DNA of 64,000 nucleotides from Minwuia sp048007105 (GCF_048007105.1 NZ_CP180352.1:682001-746000); one strand, 5' to 3'; positions 1 through 8,871 are shown, counted from the stretch's first letter. Notes: a model not told the origin generated them from the letters alone. Made by a program: numbers and translations.

Positions 1-127
1 GCGTCGTGATGATGGGCGCGAACACGGTCTGGCCGGCCACCTTGATGAAGCGCTGCACTTCCTTGGCGTAAAGGGTCCAGAGCCCGATCCAGTTGACCAG
101 GCCGACCTTGATGGGGGTCGGATACAT
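1..127 (-). CDS. ABC-2 type transporter permease, N-terminal fragment
   Basis: The gene runs off the left edge; only about 42 N-terminal residues are visible, starting at the ATG at 127. The stretch reads as a short polar lead, a Trp-rich segment (NWIGLWTLYAKEVQRF) and then KVAGQTVFAPIITT. This is the characteristic beginning of ABC-2 family permeases, where a conserved EVxRFxK element precedes the first membrane helix. The substrate cannot be told from this piece; in this family it may be a polysaccharide, a drug or another lipid-linked compound. The partner ATPase, if present, must lie outside the window. Confidence 0.6.
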   Translation of the reverse strand, partial: MYPTPIKVGLVNWIGLWTLYAKEVQRFIKVAGQTVFAPIITT

Positions 128-271
128 CTGTGCTGCCGGGCGTTTCCTGTGGGTCGGCTCAAGGGCGTTGCCGGAGAACTAGGCCCATTTCGATGACCCG
201 GCAACCCTGTGCTACCGCTTTGCAATTTATGGGGCTACTCTGCGCAGATTGATTCACGAGGGGAATGATTC

Positions 272-562
272 ATGGCTGTCGTCGTTATCCTGGAATTCAA
301 GGCCACAGACGAGGCCTTCGAAGCCCTGAAGACCGGCTTTTCCGAGATCTTGCCGGATACCGAGAAATACGCGGGCTGCATGGCGTTGCAGGCGGCCACA
401 GACGAAAAGAACAAGAGCATCGTGCTCTATGAGGTCTGGGACGAGATCGCCAGCCAGCAGAAGTACATGGGCTGGCGCACGGAAACCGGCCTGATGGACA
501 AGATGGGTCCGATGCTGCGGGAGCCGCCGGCGATCCGCACCCTGGCCCCGCTCCCCTACTGA
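272..562 (+). CDS. antibiotic biosynthesis monooxygenase (ABM) domain protein
   Basis: A 96-residue protein that is essentially one ABM-fold (dimeric alpha/beta barrel) domain. Seen: an opening beta strand (VVVILEFKATDE), a helix ending near residue 30, the GCM.LQAATDEKN segment and VLYEVWDEIASQQKYMGWR, a typical ABM second half with conserved E-W and a following helix. Family members are cofactor-free quinol or anthrone monooxygenases, or heme-binding relatives. The ATG at 272 is preceded by GAGGGGAATGATTC, a good ribosome binding site. The next gene starts 3 bp after the stop, so the two are almost certainly cotranscribed. The substrate is unknown. Confidence 0.75.
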   Translation: MAVVVILEFKATDEAFEALKTGFSEILPDTEKYAGCMALQAATDEKNKSIVLYEVWDEIASQQKYMGWRTETGLMDKMGPMLREPPAIRTLAPLPY

Positions 563-564
563 GC

Positions 565-1371
565 ATGCCCCCGGTCGGCCAGGACCGGGTAGACGCCTTC
601 TGGCGCGATGGCGCCGTCCTGATCGAGGGCGCGGTGTCCCCGGACTGGCTGGACCGCGTCGCGGACGCCATTGAGCGCGATATCGAGACGCCGGGCCCCT
701 TTCATCACGGCTACGTCCTGCCCAACGGCAAGCGCTTCCACGGCAATCTCCGGATCTGGGAGAACGATGCCGACTTCCGCGCCTACTGCTTCGACAGCCC
801 GTTGCCGGCGATGGCGGCGGAAATCATGGGCGCCGAACGCGTGAAGCTGTTCTACGACCAGTTGTTCGTGAAGGAACCCGGCGCCGACCAGCCGACCCGC
901 TGGCACAACGACCAGCCCTACTGGCCGGTGCGCGGCCGGCAGGTGATGAGCTTCTGGCTGGCGCTGGACGAGGTCACCGCCGACAGCGGCCGGCTGGAAT
1001 TCGTCGCCGGGTCGCACGACTGGGACCGCTTGTTCCAGCCCGAACCCTTCGCGCCCGGCGGCGCGCCCTATGACCGGGGCGAGGATTTCGAGACCATGCC
1101 CGACATCGAGGCGAACCGCGGCGATTACGAGATCCTGGCCTGGGACATGAAGCCCGGCGATGTCATCGCCTTCCACGCCATGACCGTCCACTACGCCGGC
1201 GGCAACACGCGCGGCGACCGGCGGCGGCGCGGCTACACGGTGCGCTACTGCGGCGACGATGCGGTCTATTTCGACGGAGCCGGGCCGAATGCGGGGCTGA
1301 AGAACCCGGCCCTGAAGGGCGGCGATCCGATCGAGAGCGAGCAGTTTCCGCTGGTCTGGACAGCGGGCTGA
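565..1371 (+). CDS. phytanoyl-CoA dioxygenase (PhyH) family protein
   Basis: A 268-residue non-heme iron, 2-oxoglutarate-type oxygenase. The double-stranded beta-helix signature is complete. HND at residues 114-116 supplies the first His and Asp iron ligands, His209 in TVHYAGGN the distal His, and the arginines near 219-222 the likely 2-oxoglutarate anchor. Length matches the PhyH family (about 260-300 residues). It follows the ABM gene by 3 bp, so the pair could act on one substrate, but nothing in the sequence names it. PhyH members hydroxylate phytanoyl-CoA, ectoine and many secondary metabolites, so the family call is firm and the substrate open. Confidence 0.85.
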   Translation: MPPVGQDRVDAFWRDGAVLIEGAVSPDWLDRVADAIERDIETPGPFHHGYVLPNGKRFHGNLRIWENDADFRAYCFDSPLPAMAAEIMGAERVKLFYDQLFVKEPGADQPTRWHNDQPYWPVRGRQVMSFWLALDEVTADSGRLEFVAGSHDWDRLFQPEPFAPGGAPYDRGEDFETMPDIEANRGDYEILAWDMKPGDVIAFHAMTVHYAGGNTRGDRRRRGYTVRYCGDDAVYFDGAGPNAGLKNPALKGGDPIESEQFPLVWTAG

Positions 1372-1377
1372 CGCGGA

Positions 1378-2373
1378 TCAGCGGACCTCCGCGGAAACGG
1401 CCTTCGCGTCGTAGACCCGTCCGTCCCGGATCAGCTGCACGAGGCCCTGATACCGGCCCGGCGCCAGCGGCGCCCTGAGACGCTTTCCGGAGAAGCGGAA
1501 GGCCTGGGCCTGGTTCCTGGGATGGGGATCGACACGGTTGGCGAAGAGTTCGGCGCCGTCGGGTCCGGTGATGCGCAGCTGCAGCACGTCGTCCTTGCGG
1601 ATGCCGTAGATCACCGTCCAGATCAGCAGCGCTGCGCTGTCGCGCTCCAGCGTTTCGGGCCGCGCCCGTCCTTCCTTTGCGTCGTCCCAGGTCAGATCGG
1701 CCCGGTTGAAGAGGCCGGCGTCGAGAATGCCGCCGGGCCTGTAGGCCAGTACCGGGGCCAGCGCGGGATCCCAGAAGGTGCTGCGGGTCTCGCCGCACTG
1801 CACCTCGGGCGGATGGCTGCGGAACGGATCGATGATCTCCCGGCCGGCATAGAGCGAGAAGTGGACGTGGGGAAACTCGGCCGCGCCGGACATGCCGACC
1901 TTGCCGATGACGTCCCCCTTGCGGACGCGGTCGCCCTTGCCCACGGCGACGGAGCCCTTGCGCAGGTGGCAGTAGTCGGTCAGCCAGCCGCCCTCGTGGC
2001 GGAGTCCGACCCGGTTGCCGCAGTCATTGCCCTGCAGCGACTCCCGACCGATGGTCGAGACGTCGACATCGTCCATCCCGTCCCGGGTCTGGACCACGAC
2101 CCCGTCGGCGGCGGCAATGACGGGCACGCCGTCGCGCATCATCTGACGGTCGCGGACGCGGAAGTCGGTGCCGCGGTGGCCGTCATAGGACATCGGCCCG
2201 CAGGTGTAGTCGGCGGCGCCCGGTCCGGGATCGGTGTCGAAATACTGCTGGATGAAGCAGTCCCGCCCCATCTCGCACTGCACCGGCAGGCCGAGACGCG
2301 GCGCATCGGCGGCCATGGCCGGCGCGCCCGGGAAGAAGGTCAGGAAGAGGAGGAGGCCGGCAATCCAACGCAT
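1378..2373 (-). CDS. M23 family metallopeptidase (LytM-type), secreted
   Basis: A 331-residue exported protein. The signal peptide (MRWIAGLLLFLTFFPGAPAMA) is followed by a peptidase M23 domain. The zinc ligands are visible: His66 and Asp70 in GHRGTD, and His169 and His171 in PHVHFSL, with His136 (YCHL) as the expected extra active-site His. All catalytic residues are kept, so it should be an active peptidoglycan endopeptidase rather than a degenerate activator. About 150 C-terminal residues form a separate domain I do not recognise. The start at 2373 is chosen because it opens the signal peptide and has GGGAGA upstream; a longer in-frame extension overlaps ptsN and is unlikely. It is 20 bp downstream of the ptsN stop and probably last in that operon. 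Confidence 0.85.
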   Translation of the reverse strand: MRWIAGLLLFLTFFPGAPAMAADAPRLGLPVQCEMGRDCFIQQYFDTDPGPGAADYTCGPMSYDGHRGTDFRVRDRQMMRDGVPVIAAADGVVVQTRDGMDDVDVSTIGRESLQGNDCGNRVGLRHEGGWLTDYCHLRKGSVAVGKGDRVRKGDVIGKVGMSGAAEFPHVHFSLYAGREIIDPFRSHPPEVQCGETRSTFWDPALAPVLAYRPGGILDAGLFNRADLTWDDAKEGRARPETLERDSAALLIWTVIYGIRKDDVLQLRITGPDGAELFANRVDPHPRNQAQAFRFSGKRLRAPLAPGRYQGLVQLIRDGRVYDAKAVSAEVR

Positions 2374-2393
2374 GGCGTTCTCCCTTGTCAGGA

Positions 2394-2867
2394 TCAGGCC
2401 GCCTGCGAGGTGCCCCCGCTGGACAGCAGCGCGTAGAGGGCGTCGGCGGATTTCGCGCCCCGGAGTTTCTCGCAATTGTCACGGTCGCGCAGCAGGCGCG
2501 AGATCTTGGACAGCGCCTTCAGATGGTCCGCACCGGCCTGCGCCGGCGCCAGCAGCAGGAACAGCAGATCGACCGGCTTGCCGTCCACGGAATCGAAGTC
2601 GACCGGATCCTTCAGCCGCGCGAACAGGCCGCTGATCCTGTCGATTTCCCCGATCCGGCCGTGCGGGATCGCGACGCCGTCGCCGACGCCGGTCGTGCCC
2701 AGCCGCTCGCGTTCCAGCAGCGTGTCGAAGATCAGCCGCTCGTGCAGGCCCGTCGTTTCCGCCGCATGGCGGGCCAGGGCCTGCAGGACCTGCTTCTTGC
2801 TGCCCGCCTTCAGATTGAAGACGACCGATTCGGGCTCCAGGAGATCCGTGATATCCACGTCATTCAC
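2394..2867 (-). CDS. ptsN: PTS IIA-like nitrogen regulatory protein PtsN (EIIA-Ntr)
   Basis: A 157-residue cytoplasmic PTS EIIA domain of the fructose/mannitol superfamily. The phosphorylated histidine is His69 in DGVAIPHGR, the canonical EIIA-Ntr site, and the closing DHLKALSKISRLLRD helix is typical. In the nitrogen PTS, phosphate passes EI-Ntr to NPr to EIIA-Ntr, and the protein's phosphorylation state regulates potassium transport, stress and nitrogen responses. Its position downstream of rpoN and hpf is the classical arrangement and supports the call. Confidence 0.95.
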   Translation of the reverse strand: MNDVDITDLLEPESVVFNLKAGSKKQVLQALARHAAETTGLHERLIFDTLLERERLGTTGVGDGVAIPHGRIGEIDRISGLFARLKDPVDFDSVDGKPVDLLFLLLAPAQAGADHLKALSKISRLLRDRDNCEKLRGAKSADALYALLSSGGTSQAA

Positions 2868-2914
2868 CTTGTGGGTTGTTGCCGCTCTACGCGGTGCGGA
2901 GCAGGCGCTGCGTC

Positions 2915-3496
2915 TCAGCCTTCGCTGGGGTCGATCCAGCCGATGTGTCCGTCTGGCCGCCGATAAACCACATTCAGGCGGTCATTGCCAATGTTGCGGA
3001 ACATCAGCACCGGCTGGTCGGCCAGATCCATGCGCATCACAGCGTCGGAAACCGTGCAGAGCGGCACGTAATCCCGGGTCTCCGCGATCACCGTCGGATT
3101 GTCGCCCGAGGTCGCCGCCTCGCCCTCGTCGTCATCGCGGGCTTCGGACGCCAGAACATAGGCCTGGGCGGCCGCCGAGGCGCCACGGCGCTTCTGGTCG
3201 GCGTGATGGTCGCGCAGGCGGCGCTTGTAGCGGCGCAGCTGCTTCTCGATCTTCTCGGCCGCGTCGTCGAAGGCCGCGTGCGCGTCGCCCGCGCTGCCCC
3301 GGCTCTTCAGATAGATGTCGTGGCCGACATGGATCTGGCAGTCCACCTGCACGCCGCCGGCGTCCTTGGTGAAGGTCGCGCCGCCTTCGATGGCGTCGCC
3401 GAAATATTTCTCGACGGCAGCTTCCAGACGCTCGTTGACTCGCTGCGGCAGCGCGTCGCCGAGGTCGATGTGCTTGCCCTGTACGGTGATGTGCAT
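2915..3496 (-). CDS. hpf: ribosome hibernation promoting factor, long form
   Basis: A 193-residue long-form HPF. The N-terminal S30AE domain (MHITVQGKHIDLGDALPQRV...) binds the 30S decoding region. It is joined by a charged linker to the C-terminal dimerisation domain (VSDAVMRMDLADQPVLMFRNI...VVYRRPDGHIGWIDP) that drives 100S ribosome formation. The ATG at 3496 opens the conserved N-terminus; the reading frame extends upstream to 3598 but that stretch has no HPF character. It lies between rpoN and ptsN as in many proteobacteria, suggesting joint expression. Confidence 0.95.
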   Translation of the reverse strand: MHITVQGKHIDLGDALPQRVNERLEAAVEKYFGDAIEGGATFTKDAGGVQVDCQIHVGHDIYLKSRGSAGDAHAAFDDAAEKIEKQLRRYKRRLRDHHADQKRRGASAAAQAYVLASEARDDDEGEAATSGDNPTVIAETRDYVPLCTVSDAVMRMDLADQPVLMFRNIGNDRLNVVYRRPDGHIGWIDPSEG

Positions 3497-3605
3497 GGTT
3501 CCCCTTCTTGGCCGGGTTGTTGAACGTAAATCGCGCCATCCGGCGACGCCGGCCCTCGAAGCGGCGCGGACCATAGGTAGGCGCCCCCGGCAAGTCAAGC
3601 CGGGT

Positions 3606-5150
3606 TCAGGACGCCATATCGACCTGCATCCGCTTCATGCGCCGGCGCTGCACCGACGACGGAATCCGCATGGCCTCGCGGTATTTGGCCACCGTCCGTC
3701 TGGCAATGTCGATGCCGTCCGCCTTCAGGATTTCCACGATCCGGTCGTCCGACAGCACCGCCTTGGGCGTCTCGTCGTCGATCAGATTCTTGATCCGGTG
3801 CCGCACCGCCTCGGCCGAGTGCGCCTCGCCGCTGCCGGTCGAGGGGATCGAGGCGGTGAAGAAGTACTTCATCTCGAAGATGCCGCGGGGCGTGCCGATA
3901 TACTTGTTGGAGGTCACACGGCTGACCGTGCTCTCGTGCATGCCGATGGCGTCGGCGATGGTCTTCAGGTTCAGCGGCCGGAGATACTGCACGCCGTGGG
4001 CGAAGAAGCCGTCCTGCTGGCGCACCAGCTCGGTCGCCACCTTCATGATGGTGTTGGCCCGTTGCTCCAGCGACTTCACCAGCCAGTTGGCGTTGTTGTA
4101 GCACTCGGTCAGATAGGTCTTGTCCTGCGCCTTCTTCGTCACCGCGCTGATCTCGGTGTAGTAGCGGTTGTTGACCAGCACCTTGGGCAGGGTCTCGGGG
4201 TTGAGCTCGATGGCCCAGCCGCCGTCGGCCTGCTGGCGCAGCAGCACGTCGGGCACCGCGGTCTGTGTCGAATCGCTCTCGAACTGCAGGCCCGGGCGCG
4301 GATCAAGCCGCTTCAGCTCGCGCACCATGTCGATCAGGTCCTCCTGATCGACGCCGCATTCGCGCATCAGCGCCGGATAGTCCTGCTTGCCCAGCAGCTC
4401 CAGCCGCGCCACCAGGGCGGCCATGGCCGGGTCGAAGCGGTCGTTCTCCTTCAGTTGAAGCGCCAGGCATTCCGCGAGGTCGCGGGCGCCGATGCCGGTC
4501 GGCTCCAGCCCCTGCACCGCCTCCAGCGCCGCCTCCGCATCGTCGGGGGCACAGCCCAGACGCTCGGCCAGTTCTTCCAGCGGTTCGCGGAAATAGCCGT
4601 CGGGATCGATCGAATCGACGATGGCTGCCGCAACCGCCCGGACCGTGGGCGTCAGCACCGCAATGTTGAGCTGCGCCATCAGGTGATCGCGCAGCGAAAG
4701 CTCGTTGGAGAGCGTCTCTTCGAGGCTGCGGTCCATGTCGTCGAAGCTGGACGATCCGCCCGAGCCGATCGAGCCCGCGCCGCCGCCGACATCCGCGGCC
4801 GATGCGCCGCCGCTGTCGCCCGCCGCCCGGTCGGAAACGCCGTCCTCGCTGTGGATGTCGTCATAGGAGGCGTCCAGTGAGGATTCGGCGTCCGACGAGG
4901 AGGCGCCGTCCATCGACATCTCGCTCACCGGTTCGTCGCCGAACCCGTCCGAATTGTCCGATTTCGCCTCGGCCGCGCCGTCGGAGTCGGTTTCCGGCTG
5001 CTCCAGCAGCGGATTGCGCTCCAGTTCCTGCTCGACGAAGGCGCTGAGTTCGATGTTGTTGAGCTGCAGCAGCTTGATCGCCTGCTGCAGCTGTGGGGTC
5101 ATGACCAGGCTCTGGCCTTGTCGGAGCTCCAGTCTGGGTGCAAGCGACAT
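3606..5150 (-). CDS. rpoN: RNA polymerase sigma-54 factor
   Basis: A 514-residue sigma-54. Region I is seen at the very N-terminus (LRQGQSLVMTPQLQQAIKLL), a Q- and L-rich enhancer-responsive segment. It is followed by an acidic, Ser/Asp/Gly-rich region II (about residues 55-125), which is long and low-complexity here. The core-binding domain follows, and the RpoN box (ARRTVAKYREAMRIPSS) sits near the C-terminus for recognition of the -24 element. It is 5 bp downstream of lptB, so probably cotranscribed with the LPS export genes. It would serve nitrogen and other activator-dependent promoters. Confidence 0.97.
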   Translation of the reverse strand: MSLAPRLELRQGQSLVMTPQLQQAIKLLQLNNIELSAFVEQELERNPLLEQPETDSDGAAEAKSDNSDGFGDEPVSEMSMDGASSSDAESSLDASYDDIHSEDGVSDRAAGDSGGASAADVGGGAGSIGSGGSSSFDDMDRSLEETLSNELSLRDHLMAQLNIAVLTPTVRAVAAAIVDSIDPDGYFREPLEELAERLGCAPDDAEAALEAVQGLEPTGIGARDLAECLALQLKENDRFDPAMAALVARLELLGKQDYPALMRECGVDQEDLIDMVRELKRLDPRPGLQFESDSTQTAVPDVLLRQQADGGWAIELNPETLPKVLVNNRYYTEISAVTKKAQDKTYLTECYNNANWLVKSLEQRANTIMKVATELVRQQDGFFAHGVQYLRPLNLKTIADAIGMHESTVSRVTSNKYIGTPRGIFEMKYFFTASIPSTGSGEAHSAEAVRHRIKNLIDDETPKAVLSDDRIVEILKADGIDIARRTVAKYREAMRIPSSVQRRRMKRMQVDMAS

Positions 5151-5155
5151 CGGGG

Positions 5156-5941
5156 CTACATCCTGAACCGGTCGCCGAGATAGACCCGGCGCACATCGTC
5201 ATGATTGACGATCTCGTCCGAGGTGCCCTCGGTCAGCACCCTGCCGTCATGCAGGATGTAGGCGCGGTCGATCAGGTCCAGCGTCTCGCGGGCGTTGTGA
5301 TCGGTGATCAGCACGCCCAGGCCGCGGTCCTTCAGGTGGAAGACCAGATCGCGGATCTCGCCGACCGCGATGGGATCGATACCGGCCAGCGGTTCGTCGA
5401 GCAGCATGAAGGACGGCCGCGTCGCCAGCGCGCGGGCGATCTCGACGCGCCGCCGCTCGCCGCCGGACAGCGCCACCGCGGGGGTGCGGCGCAGATGCGA
5501 CAGGCTGAATTCGCCCAGCAGGTCTTCCAGCAACTGCTCGCGGACGTCGCGGCTCTTCTCCGAGACCTCCAGCACCGAGCGGATGTTCTGCTCGACGGTC
5601 AGGCCGCGGAAGATCGAGGCCTCCTGCGGCAGGTAGCCGATGCCGAGCCGCGCGCGGCGGTACATCGGCAGCGCCGTGATGTCGTGCCCGTCCAGGCTGA
5701 TCTGGCCGTAATCGGCGCTGATCAGGCCGGTGATGATGTAGAAGCAGGTGGTCTTGCCGGCGCCGTTGGGTCCCAGCAGCCCGACCGCCTCACCGCGGTC
5801 GACATGCAGCGAGACGTCGCGCAGCACCGGGCGCTTCTTGTAGCGCTTGCCCAGGTTGGCGGCGACCAGACCGCTGTTGCGGTGGACCAGCCGGGGCCCC
5901 TCGGATTCGACGTGCAGCGCTTTGAATCCGCCTTCCGCCAT
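5156..5941 (-). CDS. lptB: LPS export ABC transporter ATP-binding protein LptB
   Basis: A 261-residue ATPase of the LptB2FG complex, which powers extraction of LPS from the inner membrane. Motifs: Walker A GPNGAGKT at 57-64, a Q-loop GYLPQEASIFRGLTVEQN (highly specific for LptB), signature LSGGE at 158-162, Walker B and DEP at 180-184, and the switch His in ITDHNAR. It has about 25 residues before the usual LptB start; an internal start is possible but I see no better Met. It is 3 bp downstream of lptA and 5 bp upstream of rpoN, in one tight operon. Confidence 0.96.
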   Translation of the reverse strand: MAEGGFKALHVESEGPRLVHRNSGLVAANLGKRYKKRPVLRDVSLHVDRGEAVGLLGPNGAGKTTCFYIITGLISADYGQISLDGHDITALPMYRRARLGIGYLPQEASIFRGLTVEQNIRSVLEVSEKSRDVREQLLEDLLGEFSLSHLRRTPAVALSGGERRRVEIARALATRPSFMLLDEPLAGIDPIAVGEIRDLVFHLKDRGLGVLITDHNARETLDLIDRAYILHDGRVLTEGTSDEIVNHDDVRRVYLGDRFRM

Positions 5942-5944
5942 CGC

Positions 5945-6451
5945 TCAGTTCGTCTTCTGCTCGGGCCGGAAGACGCCCTTCACGCGGCCGGTATTGCCGG
6001 CATCCAGGGTCGACACGCCGGAATTGAGGTTCATCACCAGCGTCTGGCCGGTCAGCACGTTGTCGTCGCGAAACAGCTGCACGCCGCCTTCCAGCCGCAT
6101 GATCCCGGCATCCACGTCGTAGACGCCGCGCCGGCCGGTCGCGCGCTCGGCCGCTGTATTGATCACCACATTGCCGACCGCTTCCAGCTTCGAGATCGCG
6201 CCGCCGACATCGGCGCCGCCACCGCCCTTGCCGTCGGTGCGGTAGGTCACGCGCAACTCGTCGGTGGTCAGGGTCATCCGGCCCTGAACCGCATCCACAT
6301 TGCCGGTGAAGATGGCCAGATTGTCGTCCTGGCGCACTTCCAGATTGTCGGCCTCGATCTCGATCGGCGCATCGGGGTCGCGCCCGAGATCCTGGGCAAG
6401 GGCGGGCAAGGCCAGCATCGCCGCCAGCACCGCCGCCAACAGCTTCCTCAT
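5945..6451 (-). CDS. lptA: periplasmic LPS-transport protein LptA
   Basis: A 168-residue OstA/LptA-type protein. The signal peptide (MRKLLAAVLAAMLALPALAQ) is followed by a single OstA beta-jellyroll: IEIEADNLEVRQDDNLAIFTGNV, then MTLTTDELRVTY and VVINTAAERATGRRGVYDVD. LptA forms the periplasmic bridge carrying LPS from LptC to LptD. Its ATG overlaps the lptC stop in ATGA, so translation is coupled. Confidence 0.93.
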   Translation of the reverse strand: MRKLLAAVLAAMLALPALAQDLGRDPDAPIEIEADNLEVRQDDNLAIFTGNVDAVQGRMTLTTDELRVTYRTDGKGGGGADVGGAISKLEAVGNVVINTAAERATGRRGVYDVDAGIMRLEGGVQLFRDDNVLTGQTLVMNLNSGVSTLDAGNTGRVKGVFRPEQKTN

Positions 6452-7092
6452 CTGCTCACGCCTCCGGGTTCGATGACGAGTCTGACATTTCCCCTCAGAA
6501 AGAGCACGCGGCCATTGTCACGCAATGCGAAGCGATCGGCGCTGAAGCGGCCCAGCGGGCCGTGGCCGTGCACCGGATCGCCGCCCTCGACCTCGCCCTT
6601 CACCAGATTGAAGGTGGCGGTCGAACTGTGCATCTCCTCGCCGCGGTCCGAATGCAGCGAGACGCCGCCGTTCAGGGTCATCATGGAGGTCTCGCGGTCG
6701 AACTGCCCCCGGTCCGCCTGCAGATGCAGCCAGATGCCGTCGTCGGTGGTGGTGTCGCCCTCGGGATTGGTCAGGTGCACCAGCGACGGTTGATCGGAGT
6801 CCTGCACGACCTGGGTCGCGGTCACGTTCAGGTTCTGGTTGGCGCCGCCGACGAAGCGGGCGTTGGTCATGGTCGATTTCGGCGTCGAGCGGGCGACCTC
6901 GGCGAAGTCGATGGCCTGGCCGTTGCGCCGTTCGGTGACCTGCGGCCAGATCACGATGGCGGCGACCAGCGCCAGAGACGCCCCGAACAGGCCGTATTTC
7001 ATCAGCGTCACATGATGGCGGCGGCGGGCGGTCGCGCCCTGCGTCCGCTCGTGCCGCGGCGCGATGGAGAAGCGGCGGCCTTCCCGGCCCAT
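6448..7092 (-). CDS. lptC: LPS export protein LptC
   Basis: About 214 residues with one N-terminal membrane anchor (LMKYGLFGASLALVAAIVIWPQV) and a periplasmic jellyroll of the LptC type (NQNLNVTATQVVQ..., DRETSMMTLNGGVSLHSDRGEEM, FNLVKGEVEG). LptC takes LPS from LptB2FG and passes it to LptA. Two starts are possible: the ATG at 7092, or a TTG at 7110 that overlaps the TGA closing the shifted kdsD frame (TTGA). The latter would mean direct coupling to kdsD. Its stop overlaps the lptA start. Confidence 0.9.
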   Translation of the reverse strand: MGREGRRFSIAPRHERTQGATARRRHHVTLMKYGLFGASLALVAAIVIWPQVTERRNGQAIDFAEVARSTPKSTMTNARFVGGANQNLNVTATQVVQDSDQPSLVHLTNPEGDTTTDDGIWLHLQADRGQFDRETSMMTLNGGVSLHSDRGEEMHSSTATFNLVKGEVEGGDPVHGHGPLGRFSADRFALRDNGRVLFLRGNVRLVIEPGGVSR

Positions 7093-7106
7093 GTCCTCGC
7101 CGGCGC

Positions 7107-8100
7107 TCAAAGCACGCCCGTCCGGATGCAGTCATGCAGGTGCAGCAGCCCGGCCATGGCCGTCGCGCATGACGAAGAGGCTGGTGATCTTGCGCTGGGC
7201 CATCTGCCCGGCGGCCTCGGCGGCCATGCTGCCGCTGTCGACCGTCAGCGGCCGGGCGGTCATCACCTCGTCCACCGTCAGGGCCAGCAGGTCGCGGCTG
7301 TCCTTCATGCCGCGGCGCAGGTCGCCGTCGGTGATCAGGCCGATCAGCGTGCCGTCCGCGTCGGTGACGCCGGCGCAGCCAAGGCTCTTGGCGGTCATCA
7401 CGATCAGCGCGTCCGACATCAGCGTGCCGCTCTTCACCAGGGGCATCTCGTCGCCCTCATGCATCAGGTCGTCGACCTTCAGCAGCTTGGCGCCCAGCTT
7501 GCCGCCCGGATGGAAGCGGCGGAAATCGTCGGCGGTGAACTGCCGGCGGTCGAGCAGCGCCACGGCGAGTGCATCGCCCAGCGCCAGCATCATGGTGGTC
7601 GAGGTCGTCGGCGCCAGCCCGTTGGGACAGGCCTCCTCCTCGTCCGGAACCACAAGCGTGACATCGGCGGCATCGCCCAGCGTGCTCGGCGCCCGGCCGA
7701 CCATGGCGATGACCTTGATCCCGTTCAGGGCCGCGAAGCTCATGATGTCGGCGAGTTCGCTGGTCTCGCCGGAATTGGAGAGGCAGATGACCGTGTCATG
7801 GCGGGTGACCATGCCAAGGTCGCCGTGGCTCGCCTCGCCGGGGTGCACGTAGTAGGCGGGCGTGCCGGTCGAGGCCATGGTCGCGGCGATCTTGCGGGCG
7901 ACGTGCCCGCTCTTGCCCATGCCGGTCAGGATGACCCGGCCCGGCGTCGCCAGCGCGATCTCGACAGCCTCGACGAAGCTCTGGTCCAGCGTCGCCGCCA
8001 GCGCGTTCAGCGCCGCCGCCTCGGTCTCGATCACGCGCCGTCCCGTCGCCAGCGTGGCGGCGTCGTCGGTTTCGGCGACTGTGCGGACCTGATCGGCCAT
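7107..8100 (-). CDS. kdsD: D-arabinose-5-phosphate isomerase (KpsF/GutQ family), C-terminus frameshifted as read
   Basis: The enzyme converts ribulose-5-phosphate to arabinose-5-phosphate for Kdo synthesis. It has an N-terminal SIS domain (VILTGMGKSGHVARKIAATMASTGTPAYYVHPGEASHGDLGMV split over residues about 65-110) and two CBS domains. Starting at ATG 8100 the uninterrupted frame stops at 7132 with SLFVMRDGHGRAAAPA. In the neighbouring frame the same DNA reads AGLLHLHDCIRTGVL and stops at 7107. That is the expected family ending (G-[IL]-L-H-[ML]-H-D-x-[IL]-R-x-G-V). A net +1 or -2 change near 7155-7165 would explain it. The shifted stop overlaps a possible lptC start, as expected of an intact operon. 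The frame extends upstream to 8160, but MADQVRT... at 8100 fits family length. Confidence 0.85.
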
Positions 8101-8256
8101 GTGCGGCAGGACTCCATTGGCCTGGGCGCGCCGCGGACGGCGCATCAAGATTCGTGCCAATAATGGTGGCAGAACCGTATCAATGCAACGGCATGAAGGT
8201 TGCTAAACCGTTGAGACGGCTTTTTTGCTTCCTTGTCGCCGCCGCGCCTGAACGCC

Positions 8257-8871
8257 CTATGAATGGGCGAATATGTCGGTCTCCGGCCAGCCTGCAAGGT
8301 CCAGATCGGCGCGCGCCGGCAGGAAATCGAAACAGGCCTGCGCCATCGCCATCCGGCCTTCCCGTTCCAGCAGCGGCGCCAGCGTATCCACCAGCCTGTG
8401 CAGGTAGAGAACGTCGGAGGCGGCGTATTCCTTCTGCGCGTCGGTCAGCTCGTCCGCGCCCCAGTCCGACGACTGCTGCTGCTTGGAAATGTCCACGCCG
8501 AGCAGTTCCTGGCAGAGATTCCGCAGGCTGTGGCGGTCGGTGTAGGTGCGGCAGAGACGGCTGGCGATCTTGGTGCAGAAGACCGGACCGGTCTCGGCGC
8601 CGATGCCCCGCTTCAGCGCGGCGATGTCGAAGCGGCCGAAATGGAAAAGCTTCAGCACCGACCGGTCTTCCATCAGCGCCTTGAGACGGGTCGCCGGCGC
8701 GCCGCCGGGACGGATCTGGACCAGATGCGCCTCGCCGTCACCGGCCGACAGCTGCACCAGGCAGAGCCTGTCGCGGCCCGGGATCAGACCCATGGTCTCG
8801 GTATCGACGGCGACACGGTCGCCGAAGCTGAGGCCCGGCGGCAGGTCGTCTCGGTGAAAATGTATGGTCAC
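8257..8871 (-). CDS. ribonuclease D-like 3'-5' exonuclease
   Basis: A 204-residue single-domain DEDDy exonuclease, the short form common in alphaproteobacteria. DxE is in VAVDTETMGLIPGRDRLCLVQ, the second Asp in FHFGRFDIAAL, and the third motif in YAASDVLYLHRL (Y and D). It lacks the HRDC domains of full-length RNase D, as expected for this subgroup. The GTG at 8871 begins the conserved VTIHFHRDDLP lead and has AGAGAGAA upstream; the open frame continues to 9045 with non-conserved sequence. Likely role: tRNA 3' processing. The gene is 156 bp upstream of kdsD on the same strand. Confidence 0.88.
   Translation of the reverse strand: MTIHFHRDDLPPGLSFGDRVAVDTETMGLIPGRDRLCLVQLSAGDGEAHLVQIRPGGAPATRLKALMEDRSVLKLFHFGRFDIAALKRGIGAETGPVFCTKIASRLCRTYTDRHSLRNLCQELLGVDISKQQQSSDWGADELTDAQKEYAASDVLYLHRLVDTLAPLLEREGRMAMAQACFDFLPARADLDLAGWPETDIFAHS

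Noticed and set aside
8207..8228. CCGT/ACGG hairpin with T6 on the plus strand
   Set aside because: The stem has only 4 pairs and no plus-strand gene ends before it.
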